A stretch of DNA of 64,000 bases from Bacteroidia bacterium. GTDB lineage: Bacteria; Bacteroidota; Bacteroidia; B-17B0; Aurantibacillaceae. The DNA lies in NCBI GenBank assembly GCA_018000995.1, contig JAGNIU010000003.1, positions 1-64,000 of the forward strand, read 5' to 3'. Position numbers and translations under genes: made by a program. This document shows, in pieces, positions 1 through 9,500 of the stretch. The notes under the pieces are model-generated. The model saw nothing but the letters and a program-made list of their open reading frames with translations. It was not told the DNA's origin and made no database searches. How positions within the stretch are numbered: the first letter of the stretch is position 1; each line of letters opens with the position of its first letter.

Positions 1-469
1 TACCAGGGTGATTGTAGGCTACAACTTTTTCAGCAGTAACAGTGTTATAATATCCGATATCAATTTTCTCGCCAATTTTTCCAACTTGTTCCATAAACTT
101 ATCGCCTACAGTAATGTTGTTATCGTAAGGTAATGCTTTAAAGGCATCAATGTTTGCAGGATTTTTTTCTAATGCAATTGTTGCAATGCTTTCAGCGAAA
201 GCAATAAAGTCAGCATTTTTAGCAACGAAATCTGTTTCGCAGTTTACGCTTACTAATACACCTTGCTTGCCACTAACTTTTGCTAATACTACGCCTTCTT
301 TTGCGTCGCGATCGGCACGGTTAGCTGCAACCTTAGCACCTTTTTTTCTTAAAAAATCGATTGCTTTTTCAAAATCACCATTGCTTTCTTCCAATGCTTT
401 TTTACAATCCATCATACCTGCGCCAGTTTGTTGGCGTAATTTGTTCACATCTGCTGCTGTAATTGCCAT
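1..469 (-). CDS. tsf: Elongation factor Ts (EF-Ts), 3' part cut by window edge
   Basis: EF-Ts is the guanine-nucleotide exchange factor that recycles EF-Tu during translation in the cytoplasm. The minus strand reads [20 protein letters not shown] followed by DCKKALEE, the UBA-like N-terminal domain that binds EF-Tu, and then the [10 protein letters not shown] motif typical of the core domain. ATG is at 467-469. About 156 codons are present and the C-terminal dimerisation part lies beyond base 1. It is the last gene of the rplM-rpsI-rpsB-tsf run, separated from rpsB by 103 bp that contain an intrinsic terminator, so tsf expression probably depends on read-through or on its own promoter. Identification is secure. 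Confidence 0.96.
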   Translation of the reverse strand, partial: MAITAADVNKLRQQTGAGMMDCKKALEESNGDFEKAIDFLRKKGAKVAANRADRDAKEGVVLAKVSGKQGVLVSVNCETDFVAKNADFIAFAESIATIALEKNPANIDAFKALPYDNNITVGDKFMEQVGKIGEKIDIGYYNTVTAEKVVAYNHPG

Positions 470-516
470 AATATTTATTGTTTTAATGTTTAGTGTTACT
501 TCTTGTATTGTTGGGT

Positions 517-552
517 AAAAAAAACGGTCAACCTGTTACCAGAATGACCGTT
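517..552 (-). terminator. Intrinsic terminator between rpsB and tsf
   Basis: The stem AACGGTCA (523-530) pairs with TGACCGTT (545-552) across a 14-nt loop and, read on the minus strand, is followed by a run of eight T. It sits after the rpsB stop and before the tsf start, so it would attenuate rather than end the operon. Confidence 0.8.
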
Positions 553-572
553 CTATAAATTTAATGTTTAAA

Positions 573-1436
573 TTATTTTTTCGCGGTCGTTACTCTTTTG
601 CGTGGACGTTTTGCGCCACCGCTTCCTTTTTCAGTCTCTTCGTCATCCTTAGAACCTTTAATTTTAAGGCCTTCTGCTAATTCTTCAGCTTCGTGTTTAG
701 AGTCTTCCTTAGTTTCTTTTTCTTCAGCTGCTTGAGATTCTTTATCAATCTTACGCTCAGCTAAACCTTCTTGAATTGCATCAGCCATTAATTGAGTGAT
801 GTAAGCAATAGAAGTTGAAGCATCATCATTTGCAGGAATTGCGTAATCAACTTCGTTAGGGTTTGAGTTAGTATCAACAATAGCGAAAGTTGGAATGTTT
901 AAACGTTTTGCTTCTTTAACTGCGATATGTTCTTTAGTGATATCAACAATAAATAAAGCAGCCGGTAAACGAGATAAATCTGCCATTGAACCAAATTGAG
1001 TTTCTAATTTTGCACGCTCGCGTGAAAATTGAAGACGCTCTTTTTTAGAAATGCTATCAAAAGTTCCATCAGTTGCCATCTTGTCAATTTGACCCATACG
1101 ACGGATAGATTTACGGATAGTTTGGAAGTTGGTTAACATACCACCTGGCCAACGCTCAGTAACATAAGGCATGTTAAGAGGTTTAATTCTATCAGCAACA
1201 ATATCTTTCGCTTGCTTTTTAGTAGCAACAAATAATATTTTTTTACCTGAACGTGCAATTTGCTGAAGTGCGATAGCAGCTTCGTCAATTTTCACTACAG
1301 TTTTATTTAAATCGATAATGTGAATTCCGTTTTTTTCAGCGTAGATATAAGGAGCCATTGCTGGATTCCATTTACGTTTAAGGTGACCAAAATGTGCACC
1401 TGCTTCAAGTAATTGATTAAAAGTTGTTCTAGGCAT
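573..1436 (-). CDS. rpsB: 30S ribosomal protein uS2
   Basis: This is a structural protein of the small ribosomal subunit. The start is typical of the family (LLEAGAHFGHLKRKWNPAMA near residue 9) and the conserved stretches RWPGGMLTNF and FIVDITKEHIAV are present. It has 287 residues against about 240 in E. coli. The excess is a C-terminal tail of about 55 residues, very rich in Glu and Lys and ending in a basic patch (GGAKRPRKR), which lies outside the conserved S2 fold. The start follows rpsI by 21 bp, in the order rplM-rpsI-rpsB, so it is cotranscribed. A terminator lies just downstream, before tsf. Identification is secure; the role of the tail is unknown to me. Confidence 0.97.
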   Translation of the reverse strand: MPRTTFNQLLEAGAHFGHLKRKWNPAMAPYIYAEKNGIHIIDLNKTVVKIDEAAIALQQIARSGKKILFVATKKQAKDIVADRIKPLNMPYVTERWPGGMLTNFQTIRKSIRRMGQIDKMATDGTFDSISKKERLQFSRERAKLETQFGSMADLSRLPAALFIVDITKEHIAVKEAKRLNIPTFAIVDTNSNPNEVDYAIPANDDASTSIAYITQLMADAIQEGLAERKIDKESQAAEEKETKEDSKHEAEELAEGLKIKGSKDDEETEKGSGGAKRPRKRVTTAKK

Positions 1437-1457
1437 TTCTTTTCTATTATTAAAATA

Positions 1458-1844
1458 TTAACGTTTGCTGAATTGGAAGCGAGCACGTGCTTTCTTCTGA
1501 CCAAATTTCTTACGCTCAACCATACGTGGATCACGAGTCATAAGTCCTTCTGCTCTTAAATCTTTTTTAAGTTCAGGATTAATTTCAACTAAAGCTTTAG
1601 CAATAGCTAAACGGATAGCTTGCGCTTGTCCGGTAATTCCGCCACCTTTTACATTTGCTTTTACATCATACTCACCAAGAACTTTAGAAATAACTAAAGC
1701 TTGAGTTACGTAATAATGTAATGTTGGTGTAGAGAAATATTCTTTATAGTCTTTACCGTTAACTTCGATGCTGCCTTTACCTTTTGTGATATAAGCGCGG
1801 GCTACTGAAGTTTTTCTGCGTCCTGATGTGTTAGTTACTTCCAT
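1458..1844 (-). CDS. rpsI: 30S ribosomal protein uS9
   Basis: This small-subunit protein has a C-terminal tail that reaches the P-site tRNA. It shows the family start TSGRRKTSVARAYITKGKG, the central VKGGGITGQAQAIRLAIAKAL and the basic tail ending KKARARFQFSKR, whose terminal Lys-Arg is conserved. The 128-residue length is normal. It begins 8 bp after the rplM stop, the usual rplM-rpsI pairing, and is very probably read from the rplM promoter. Nothing is unusual. Confidence 0.97.
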   Translation of the reverse strand: MEVTNTSGRRKTSVARAYITKGKGSIEVNGKDYKEYFSTPTLHYYVTQALVISKVLGEYDVKANVKGGGITGQAQAIRLAIAKALVEINPELKKDLRAEGLMTRDPRMVERKKFGQKKARARFQFSKR

Positions 1845-1852
1845 TCTTTCAA

Positions 1853-2311
1853 TTATGCTTTAATTGTATTTAAATCAATCTTCTTTGGTTGTTGCGCTTC
1901 ATGCTTATGCTCTGTACCTGCATAAATGAAGATGTTAGTGTTTAAGCGACGACCCAAACGGTTTTTAGGAAGCATACCGTGAACGGCATGACTAATAACC
2001 TCAGAAGGCTTAGTGCCTAATAAAAACTTAGGTGTAGCAAAACGCTGACCTCCCGGGTAACCGGTGTAGCGGACATATTCTTTATCAGTTAATTTCTTAC
2101 CTGTAAAGCGAACTTTATCAGCGTTAATAATAACCACATTAGCGCCACAATCCACATAAGGAGTGAAATCAGCTCTGTGTTTACCGCGTAATAAATACGC
2201 TACTTTAGAGGCCAAACGACCTACTACTTCATTTTCCGCGTCAATCAGTAACCATTCCTTCTTGGCGGTAGCTTGATTAACAAACTTTGTTTTATAACTT
2301 AATGCGTCCAC
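1853..2311 (-). CDS. rplM: 50S ribosomal protein uL13, GTG start
   Basis: This is an early-assembly protein of the large subunit. Recognisable parts are WLLIDAENEVVGRLASKVA near the N terminus, RGKHRADFTPYVDCG and GMLPKNRLGRR. It has 152 residues, slightly longer than the E. coli protein. The start codon is GTG (2309-2311); I chose it because it gives MDALSYKT, close to the Bacteroidota family start M(N/D)xLSYKT, and no ATG is available nearby. It is the first gene of the operon, about 40 nt below a strong TTTG/TAnnTTTG promoter, and its short leader contains a small hairpin. Confidence 0.95.
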   Translation of the reverse strand: MDALSYKTKFVNQATAKKEWLLIDAENEVVGRLASKVAYLLRGKHRADFTPYVDCGANVVIINADKVRFTGKKLTDKEYVRYTGYPGGQRFATPKFLLGTKPSEVISHAVHGMLPKNRLGRRLNTNIFIYAGTEHKHEAQQPKKIDLNTIKA

Positions 2312-2332
2312 TGTTCAAAATATTTGTTTTTT

Positions 2333-2346
2333 CCCTAAAATTAGGG
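2333..2346 (-). promoter_or_regulatory. Small hairpin at the 5' end of the rplM leader
   Basis: CCCTA pairs with TAGGG around a 4-nt loop. The hairpin lies immediately downstream of the predicted transcription start and about 20 nt before the GTG start of rplM. It could be an autoregulatory ribosomal-protein leader or merely an mRNA-stabilising 5' hairpin. The stem is short, so the call is tentative. Confidence 0.3.
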
Positions 2347-2350
2347 GCTG

Positions 2351-2382
2351 CAAATCTATGAAGTTTTTTTATCCCGAACAAA
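2351..2382 (-). promoter_or_regulatory. Bacteroidota-type promoter for rplM-rpsI-rpsB-tsf
   Basis: On the minus strand TTTG (2379-2382) lies 20 nt upstream of TAGATTTG (2351-2358), an exact match to the -33/-7 consensus TTTG...TAnnTTTG. Transcription would start near 2345, giving a leader of about 35 nt before the rplM start. Confidence 0.75.
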
Positions 2383-2550
2383 CTTTTAGCCTATTATTTT
2401 AGACTAACAGCCACAAAAACAGACTAAAACACCCCTGAATTACTTATTTGACCTATTGCTATTAGTTAATGCGGGAGAAAGTCAAAGCATAATCAATATA
2501 AATGACTAACAATCAATTAATTAGAATAATTCGCTTAAAAAGCCAAAAGT

Positions 2551-3381
2551 TTATTTAAGGTGCTTCTTAATAAAGTCTCTGGCATTAACAAAAGCGTCTT
2601 CAGAGAAGCTTTTCTGAAAGTGAGGGTTACTTGGGTTAGCAAAGGCGTGATCAGCGTCGTACGACTTAATTACTACGTCTTTACCGGCCTCTTTCATCTT
2701 TATTTCAAATTTTGAAACTACTTCCTTATTTATCCATTCGTCTTTTTGAGCAAAAACAAACATTACGGGCGCATTTAGTGTAGTCAGTTTCTGCAGATTA
2801 TCTTCAGGCATACCATAATATATTACGCATGCTTTCGCTTGTTTTCCGGCTAATAAACTGGCTTGCATCGACCATCCTCCACCGAAACACCAGCCAATGG
2901 TTGCAATTTTAGCATCAGTGCCTACATATTTTAAAGCGCCTCTAATAATATCTGTTGCTCTTCCGGTTTTTACTTGCCCCATATATTTAGAAGCAGAATC
3001 GCGTGTGCTGGCAATTTTTTTGTCGTATAAATCTAAAGCAATTACTCTTGCACCTGTTTCTTTTGCAATTCTTTCTGATTCTTGTTTTATGTAATCATTT
3101 AATCCCCACCATTCATGAATAACAAAAATCACATTTTTATTTGTGGCCTCACCAACTTCATAAGCATATCCCTGTTTTCCATCTTCGGTTGAAAAGGAAA
3201 TATCTTTTCCTTTTGGAGATTGTAAAGTAAAAGGAATTGGCTCGTCATGCGCCGCCACAAATTTTTTGTCGCCCGTTAACATAGCAAACGCATCTGTTGA
3301 TTTTGGTTTAGCGCAGCATGTAACTTGACTGTAAGATATAACTGATGTTAATAAAGCGACTGAGGTAAATAGTTTTTTCAT
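2551..3381 (-). CDS. Secreted dienelactone hydrolase family protein
   Basis: This is an alpha/beta hydrolase of the dienelactone hydrolase (DLH) family, 276 residues. The first 18 residues form a signal peptide (MKKLFTSVALLTSVISYS), so the enzyme acts outside the cytoplasm, unlike classical DLH. The nucleophile elbow GWCFGGG puts Cys at residue 165; Asp214 (AQKDEW) and His245 (DADHAF) complete a Cys-His-Asp triad. HEWWGLNDYI near residue 89 is the conserved segment after the first core strands. It is a single gene with the M16 protease terminator directly upstream. The natural substrate cannot be told from sequence; family members open lactones or cleave small esters. Confidence 0.85.
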   Translation of the reverse strand: MKKLFTSVALLTSVISYSQVTCCAKPKSTDAFAMLTGDKKFVAAHDEPIPFTLQSPKGKDISFSTEDGKQGYAYEVGEATNKNVIFVIHEWWGLNDYIKQESERIAKETGARVIALDLYDKKIASTRDSASKYMGQVKTGRATDIIRGALKYVGTDAKIATIGWCFGGGWSMQASLLAGKQAKACVIYYGMPEDNLQKLTTLNAPVMFVFAQKDEWINKEVVSKFEIKMKEAGKDVVIKSYDADHAFANPSNPHFQKSFSEDAFVNARDFIKKHLK

Positions 3382-3394
3382 AATTATAAAATTT

Positions 3395-3420
3395 AAAAAA
3401 TCCCGCTGTTGGGCGGGATT
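3395..3420 (-). terminator. Intrinsic terminator of the M16 protease gene
   Basis: The stem AATCCCGC (3399-3406) pairs with GCGGGATT (3413-3420) around a 6-nt loop, followed on the minus strand by six T. It ends only about 14 bp before the ATG of the downstream hydrolase gene. Confidence 0.8.
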
Positions 3421-3485
3421 AAATTTAAGTGGATTATATTTTAGATAAGCTGAGTTATATCATGCGATACCCAAATAAATGTCTT

Positions 3486-6350
3486 TTATTTTGTTACCGG
3501 AGCGTTTGCTTTTATTTCGTTTCCGTTCAAATCTAATTCGGTAATATCATATCCCAAAGCTTTCACCTTATCAAAATTGCTGGCTTTATCGCCTACAATT
3601 AAAATAACCATATTATTGTATGGAAGGTGTTTTTTAGCGCGTTCGTTAATTTCTGCTTTAGTTATAGTATTCAAAATATCCCCTTGTTGCTTTACAAAAT
3701 CTTTAGGCAAATTGTAATCTAAAATACGTTTTACAAATCCTAATTTTTGAAATGGTGATTCATATTTTAATGCATCCGATTGAGCCATCGCATTTTTTGC
3801 AAAGGTTAATTCATCATCAGTAACACCTGCATCAGCATATTTTTTTAATTCTGTCATTAAATCAACTATGCTACTGTCGGTTGAGTTCGCTCTGAAGCCA
3901 CCACTGATAGTATATGGCCCTGCAACTTTATTTCCACCGGAGAAACCACCGCGTGTTCCGTAAGTAAATCCTCTTACTTCACGTAATAAAAAGTTAATAC
4001 GACTGTTAAACGCACCTGCAAAAGCAAAATTCATAATAGAATTTTTAAAATAATCGCCTGTTGCATCGTAAGCAATATTTGTCATGTACCCAATACGAAT
4101 TTCTGATTGCGGCGCCCCTTTTTTATCAGCGAAATAAACTTTTGTTTTTGAAATCGCCGGTGCATCAGGTTGTTTAATGATGTTTAATGTATTTGGTTTT
4201 AATTTGTTCATGAAACCTAATTTCGACATCACTTCATCTTTTTTCACATCACCACTAATGGCAATCGACGTTTCGTTTGAAGATAATCCCGCATAGAATT
4301 TTTTAATATCATCTAAACTAATAGCGTTTACAGTTTCAGGTGTACCGTCACCATTAATTCCCATAATGTGATTTGGTCCGTAAACTAATTTCGCATAAAT
4401 ATTACTAGCGATATTAGCAGCAGAAGTTTGTTGTTGCGCTAAACCATCTAACTGATCTTTTTTCACTAGTTCATAATCTTCAGTATCAAATTTTGGTGAG
4501 AAAATAATTTCTTCTGCAATTTTTAATGTTGCATCTAAATTTGATTTTAAACATGAAATGCTAATAGAGAATTCTTCGCTTCCTGAACCAACGCTAACAG
4601 AACTTCCTAATTTGTCTAACATAGCTTCAATATCTTCAGCACTATGTTGTGTAGTACTTTCTTCCATTAAGGATGATAACATACTGGAGATGCCTGCTTT
4701 TTCTTTTGGCTCATAACGGTGACCAGCCTTAAAGCTGATTAAGATATTTACTTTCGGAATTTCGTTATTACTAACACCAATTAAATTAATGCCATTGGTT
4801 AATTTATCAGTCCAATAATCCGGAACAGGAACTAAAGAAGCCGGTTTTGCATTTGGCATTTTGCTTCTGTCGAAAACATCTTTTGGTTCAGTGTAACTTA
4901 AGTTTTTGTATTCTGAACTTTCTTGTTGAATATTTCTCGTGTACATTTTCCAGGTTTCGTCATGCGCTTTTAATTCTGCTTTCCCTTTCGGAACGCAACT
5001 TAAAACAACTGCGTTTTTTCCTTTGATGTAAGTGTTGTAAACACGCATTACGTCAGCTTTAGTTACTTTTAAATAAGCGGCAATTTCTTTTTTCAAATAA
5101 TTTCCATCACCTGTGTAAGTATAATAAGCTGCTAATTGAGCACCTTTTCCTTGAACAGTTGCTAAACCATCATACAAACTACTTTGAAATGAAGCTTTAA
5201 ATTTTTCAATGTCTTCATCAGTAGCACCGGTTTTTTCCCATTTTTCCAATGTAGATTTTAATTCTTTTTCCATTTCCGCTAAAGCAGTACCGGCATTCGC
5301 TCTAATTCCGAATTCAAATTGACCTGCTAATTCTCTGCTATACTGATAACAATTTGCAGACACAGCCTTCTTCGATTTGATAAACGCTTCATACATCGGT
5401 GAACTTTTTGAACCTGATAAAATTTGTCCTAGCACTGTAAGCGCTGCATCGTCTTCTGTTCTTGCAGCAACTGTTGGAAATGACCAGCGTACCATTGGGA
5501 ATTTCACGTTATCTTCATAATGGATATAACGGTTTTCAGCTAAACTAACTTTTGTTATTTGCTGAGGTTTTACTTCCGGTCCACGTGGAATAGAACCAAA
5601 ATATTTGTCAGCTAACTTAATTATCTCTTCAGTATTTACATCACCAGCAACAGTTAATACAGCATTGTTTGGTCCGTACCAACGCATGTAAAAACGTTTT
5701 AAATCATTTACGTCAACGCGATTTAAATCTTCAATATAACCAATGGTTGTCCAGCTATAAGGATGTCCTTGCGGATATAAAGCTTCTCCAATTTTTTCTC
5801 CCATTAAACCATACGGACGATTATCATAATTTTGTCCGCGCTCGTTTTTTACAGTAGCACGCTGTACTTCAAATTTCTTTTGTGTTACTGAATCTAATAA
5901 GAAGCCCATACGATCAGCTTCTAACCAAAGCATTTTTTCTACTTGATTACTCGGAACAGTTTCAAAATAATTAGTACGATCGCTATTAGTTGAACCGTTT
6001 AAAGTTCCCCCAGCTTCAGTAATAACTTTAAAGTGTTGTTCGTCGGCAACGTTTTTTGAACCTTGAAACATCATGTGCTCAAAAAAGTGCGCAAAGCCCG
6101 AGCGCCCTTCTTGTTCGCGTGCTGAACCAACGTGATAAGTTACATCTACATATGCAACAGGATCTGAATGATCTTCGTGAACCAAAATAGATAAGCCATT
6201 TGGCAACACATATTTTTTATAAGTGATTACAATTTCATTTCCTGTTTTCTTTACTTCTTCAACAAATTTTGGTCCTTGCGAAAAGGTAATCTGCGGAGCG
6301 GTTAATAAGCTAAAAAGCAAACCGACTGAAACAATAAGTTTTAATTTCAT
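3486..6350 (-). CDS. Two-domain M16 family zinc protease (insulinase/pitrilysin type), secreted
   Basis: This protease has 954 residues with an N-terminal signal peptide (about residues 1-24), so it is probably periplasmic. The first M16 domain carries the inverted zinc motif HFFEH at residues 88-92, with the downstream acidic helix KNERGQNY as expected for the third zinc ligand. The second half (from about residue 510) repeats the M16 fold and contains FTYGTRGGFSGG, the R/Y-type segment of the substrate-binding half, without a second HxxEH. This is the single-chain arrangement in which one half is catalytic and the other closes the chamber. Such proteins degrade peptides of roughly 20-70 residues. 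It forms its own transcription unit with a terminator at 3395-3420. Confidence 0.92.
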   Translation of the reverse strand: MKLKLIVSVGLLFSLLTAPQITFSQGPKFVEEVKKTGNEIVITYKKYVLPNGLSILVHEDHSDPVAYVDVTYHVGSAREQEGRSGFAHFFEHMMFQGSKNVADEQHFKVITEAGGTLNGSTNSDRTNYFETVPSNQVEKMLWLEADRMGFLLDSVTQKKFEVQRATVKNERGQNYDNRPYGLMGEKIGEALYPQGHPYSWTTIGYIEDLNRVDVNDLKRFYMRWYGPNNAVLTVAGDVNTEEIIKLADKYFGSIPRGPEVKPQQITKVSLAENRYIHYEDNVKFPMVRWSFPTVAARTEDDAALTVLGQILSGSKSSPMYEAFIKSKKAVSANCYQYSRELAGQFEFGIRANAGTALAEMEKELKSTLEKWEKTGATDEDIEKFKASFQSSLYDGLATVQGKGAQLAAYYTYTGDGNYLKKEIAAYLKVTKADVMRVYNTYIKGKNAVVLSCVPKGKAELKAHDETWKMYTRNIQQESSEYKNLSYTEPKDVFDRSKMPNAKPASLVPVPDYWTDKLTNGINLIGVSNNEIPKVNILISFKAGHRYEPKEKAGISSMLSSLMEESTTQHSAEDIEAMLDKLGSSVSVGSGSEEFSISISCLKSNLDATLKIAEEIIFSPKFDTEDYELVKKDQLDGLAQQQTSAANIASNIYAKLVYGPNHIMGINGDGTPETVNAISLDDIKKFYAGLSSNETSIAISGDVKKDEVMSKLGFMNKLKPNTLNIIKQPDAPAISKTKVYFADKKGAPQSEIRIGYMTNIAYDATGDYFKNSIMNFAFAGAFNSRINFLLREVRGFTYGTRGGFSGGNKVAGPYTISGGFRANSTDSSIVDLMTELKKYADAGVTDDELTFAKNAMAQSDALKYESPFQKLGFVKRILDYNLPKDFVKQQGDILNTITKAEINERAKKHLPYNNMVILIVGDKASNFDKVKALGYDITELDLNGNEIKANAPVTK

Positions 6351-6457
6351 GTTAGTTAAATTGATGAGAAACGAAAGTAAGCGTATTTAATTAAATAACG
6401 TAAAAACGTCTCTAAAATAATGGTAAAAAGGCAGTTTTATCACGCATAATGGGGGAC

Positions 6458-6487
6458 AAAAAAACCCCGCTTTTAGGGCGGGGTTTT
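6458..6487 (-). terminator. Intrinsic terminator of the first giant T9SS protein gene
   Basis: The stem AAAACCCCGC (6461-6470) pairs with GCGGGGTTTT (6478-6487) with a 7-nt loop and a T-run on the minus strand. It lies 21 bp after the stop codon at 6509. Confidence 0.85.
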
Positions 6488-6508
6488 AAGTCTATTTATA
6501 AGCTTATG

Positions 6509-9500
6509 TTATCTGATTAGAGTTACGTGACCTTTGAGTTCGTGTGACTTACCAAACACGTCTGTACAATCAATTAACCAAGTATAAACGTCTTCTTTAC
6601 AAACTTTAGTTCCACGTCCTTGGAAAGTACCATCCCATGAATCTGTAAATTCTTTAGTAGCGAATACTTTTTCTCCCCAACGGTCGAAAATAGTAAGTTC
6701 GTATTTTACAATTCCGAATCCTTTAGGGAAGAACACATCGTTAAATCCATCGGCATTTGGAGTAAATGCATTTGGAACATATAAACCGTAGTCTTCACCA
6801 ACAACTAGAGGACGTAAAATTGTATCCATACATCCTTTATCACTCTTAACAATTAAAGCAACAACATAATTACCTGGCTCGTAATATTGGAAGTGTGGAT
6901 TCTGTTCAATGGAAGTGTATTGAGCTGTATTCATAAAGAACCAATTCCAGCTTACAATATTTGCACCCCAAGATGCATCTGTGAAGGTAACCTCGCCATC
7001 AATATTAATGATTGGTTTAATTGGAGCGTGATTAAAATCAGCAACCGGTTTAGGATATACTTCTGCAGTGTAAGTAGTAGAGCCTAAACAACCATTAATA
7101 TCTGTAACCACAGCATTGATTGTATAAACACCTTGAGCATTATAACAAGATTGCGCTGTAAGAACACCGTTAGCAGCGTCACCGTTACCAAATGTCCAAT
7201 AAGCAGATGTTGCAGTTGGAGTACTTTGTACAGTATATGTTACACATAATGGAGCACAACCAACGTTTGGTCCTGATGTAATTTGTGGTACCGGTAAAGG
7301 ATTAACTATTGTATTGATAGTTGTTGTTGCGAAACACCCTGTAATATCTGTAACTGTTACTTGATAAATACCACCAACTGCGAATGAACTACCTAAAACA
7401 GTAGGACTTTGAACCGCAGAAGTAAATCCGTTTGGTCCTGTCCACTGATAAAGTGTACCGCCGCTTGCTGTTAAATTCATCACATCATTTAAACAGATTG
7501 GGCTGTTAGAACTAATGTTTGGAATAGGAGCAGGGTTAATTACAATAGTAGCAACTGCAGTATTTGTACAAGTATTTGCATCAGTAACTAAAACTGTATA
7601 CTGACCGGCACTTGCCGAACCAGCGTTAAATATAACTGGATTTTGTAAACCTGAAACAAAACCGCCTGGTCCGCTCCATGAATAAGAAACGCCACCGTTT
7701 GCTGATAGTTGCGCGTTAGCATTTTCACAAACTGCTGTTCCTGTTGCAGCAACAATTGGCTGAGCATTTACAACAACATTAGCAGTTGTAAAGTTCACAC
7801 AACCATTTGCATCAGTTGCAACAACAGTATATGTTCCGGCATTTGCCATTCCTGCTGCAGTAATAGTTTCAGTTGGATTAGAACCAACAAATGAATTAGG
7901 GCCAGCCCAAATAAATGCTGTACCACCGGTAGCGCTTAAATTTATATCTGTACCAATACAAATTGGACTGTTAGTTACAATGTTTGGAGTTGGTAAAGGA
8001 TTAATAACAACTACCGCAGTAGTCATAGCAGAACAAGTTCCTGCTGTAGCTAATAAAGTGTAAGTACCATTCGCTGCCATTGTAACAGGATTAATACTTG
8101 CATTTTGATTTGGATCACTGAAACTGTTTGGCCCTGTCCATTGATAAACAGCACCACCGCTTCCTGATAAAGTTAATTGACCACCAACACAAATTGGGCT
8201 GTTGGTTACAATAGTAGGTGATGGAACAGCAAATACACCAACGTTAGAGACTGCAGTATTTGTACAGCCTGCCGCGGTGGTTAATGTTACAGAATAAGCT
8301 CCTGTCATACCGATTGTAGATACAGCGATATTAGGATTTTGTGCAGCAGAAGTAAATCCTAAAGGACCAGTCCATGCGTAAGTTGCTCCACCTGCAGTTG
8401 CTGTTAAGTTAATAGGGTCGCCAACACAAACTGTTGGGTTATTAACTACTAATGGAGGATTTGAATTTATAATTACAACAGTAGTAACTGAATTAGTACA
8501 GTTGTTAGCATCAATAACAGTAAACGTATAAGTACCACCTGCAGTTGTTGTAACGCTAGGTATACTTGGGCTTTGTGCATTACTTGAGAAACTGTTTGGA
8601 CCGCTCCAAGTGTATGTTGAAGAAGCGCTACCTGTTAAGTTTAATGTTGCGCCTTCACATAACGGTCCGTTATTTCCTGCAACAGGAACCGGTAATGCGT
8701 TAACAACAACGTTAGTTGAACCACTTGCAAAGCAACCGCCTAAGTTAACTGTAAAGTTATAGGTACCACTCATTGCGGCAGTCGAAGCGGCAATGGTTGG
8801 ATTTTGTAAAGCTGAATTAAATGCAGCCGGACCAGTCCAAGTATAAGTTGTACCTGCTGAACCATTTAATTGAATAGTTTGTCCTGCGCAATACGGACCA
8901 GTATTATTTGCAGCAGCAGTTGGAGTTGCAATAGTAACTTGAGTTGTTGCAGAACCTAAACAACCTAAAAGGTTTACGTTAACAGTATAAATACCTGCAG
9001 CAGGCATTGTAATAGCTGTAATAGTTGGATTTTGAACAGCCGATGCAAAAGCATTTGGACCAACCCACGAATAGGTTCCTCCTCCTGTACTGGTAAATGA
9101 AACGTTACCACCAACACAAATAGGACTGTTATTGTTTGCCGTAACAGTTGGCATTGGATTAACAACAATAACAGAAGATGCCGAAGTTGTACAACCTAAA
9201 TTTGTAATGGTATGTGTTACTGTATACGTTCCCGGCGCTGTAAAGCTAACTGGTCCGTAAGGCGTAGCGTTACCTGAAGGAGGGGCGCCGACCGTTGGAT
9301 TAAAATCAAAAGTATGAGTTCCTGCAGCTTGACTTGCAGTAAACACGTAACTGTTTCCGGTTAAACACTGAGTAGGAGTAGGAATTGTAAATGCAGGGTT
9401 TGGTCCGGCAGGTACGTTAATAACGGATTGTACAGAAGCGGTACATCCAGCCGCGTTCGTGACCGTATGCACAACGGTGTACGTTGTGGAAGGCGGAAAA

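Noticed and set aside
1307-1534. Minus-strand frame bridging rpsB and rpsI
   Set aside because: It overlaps the ends of two certain ribosomal genes in another frame and its product has no recognisable features.
7300-9150. Regularly spaced similar DNA segments that could suggest a CRISPR or satellite array
   Set aside because: They are the codons of the Ig-like modules of one long open frame, spaced about 240 bp and diverged, not short identical repeats with unique spacers.
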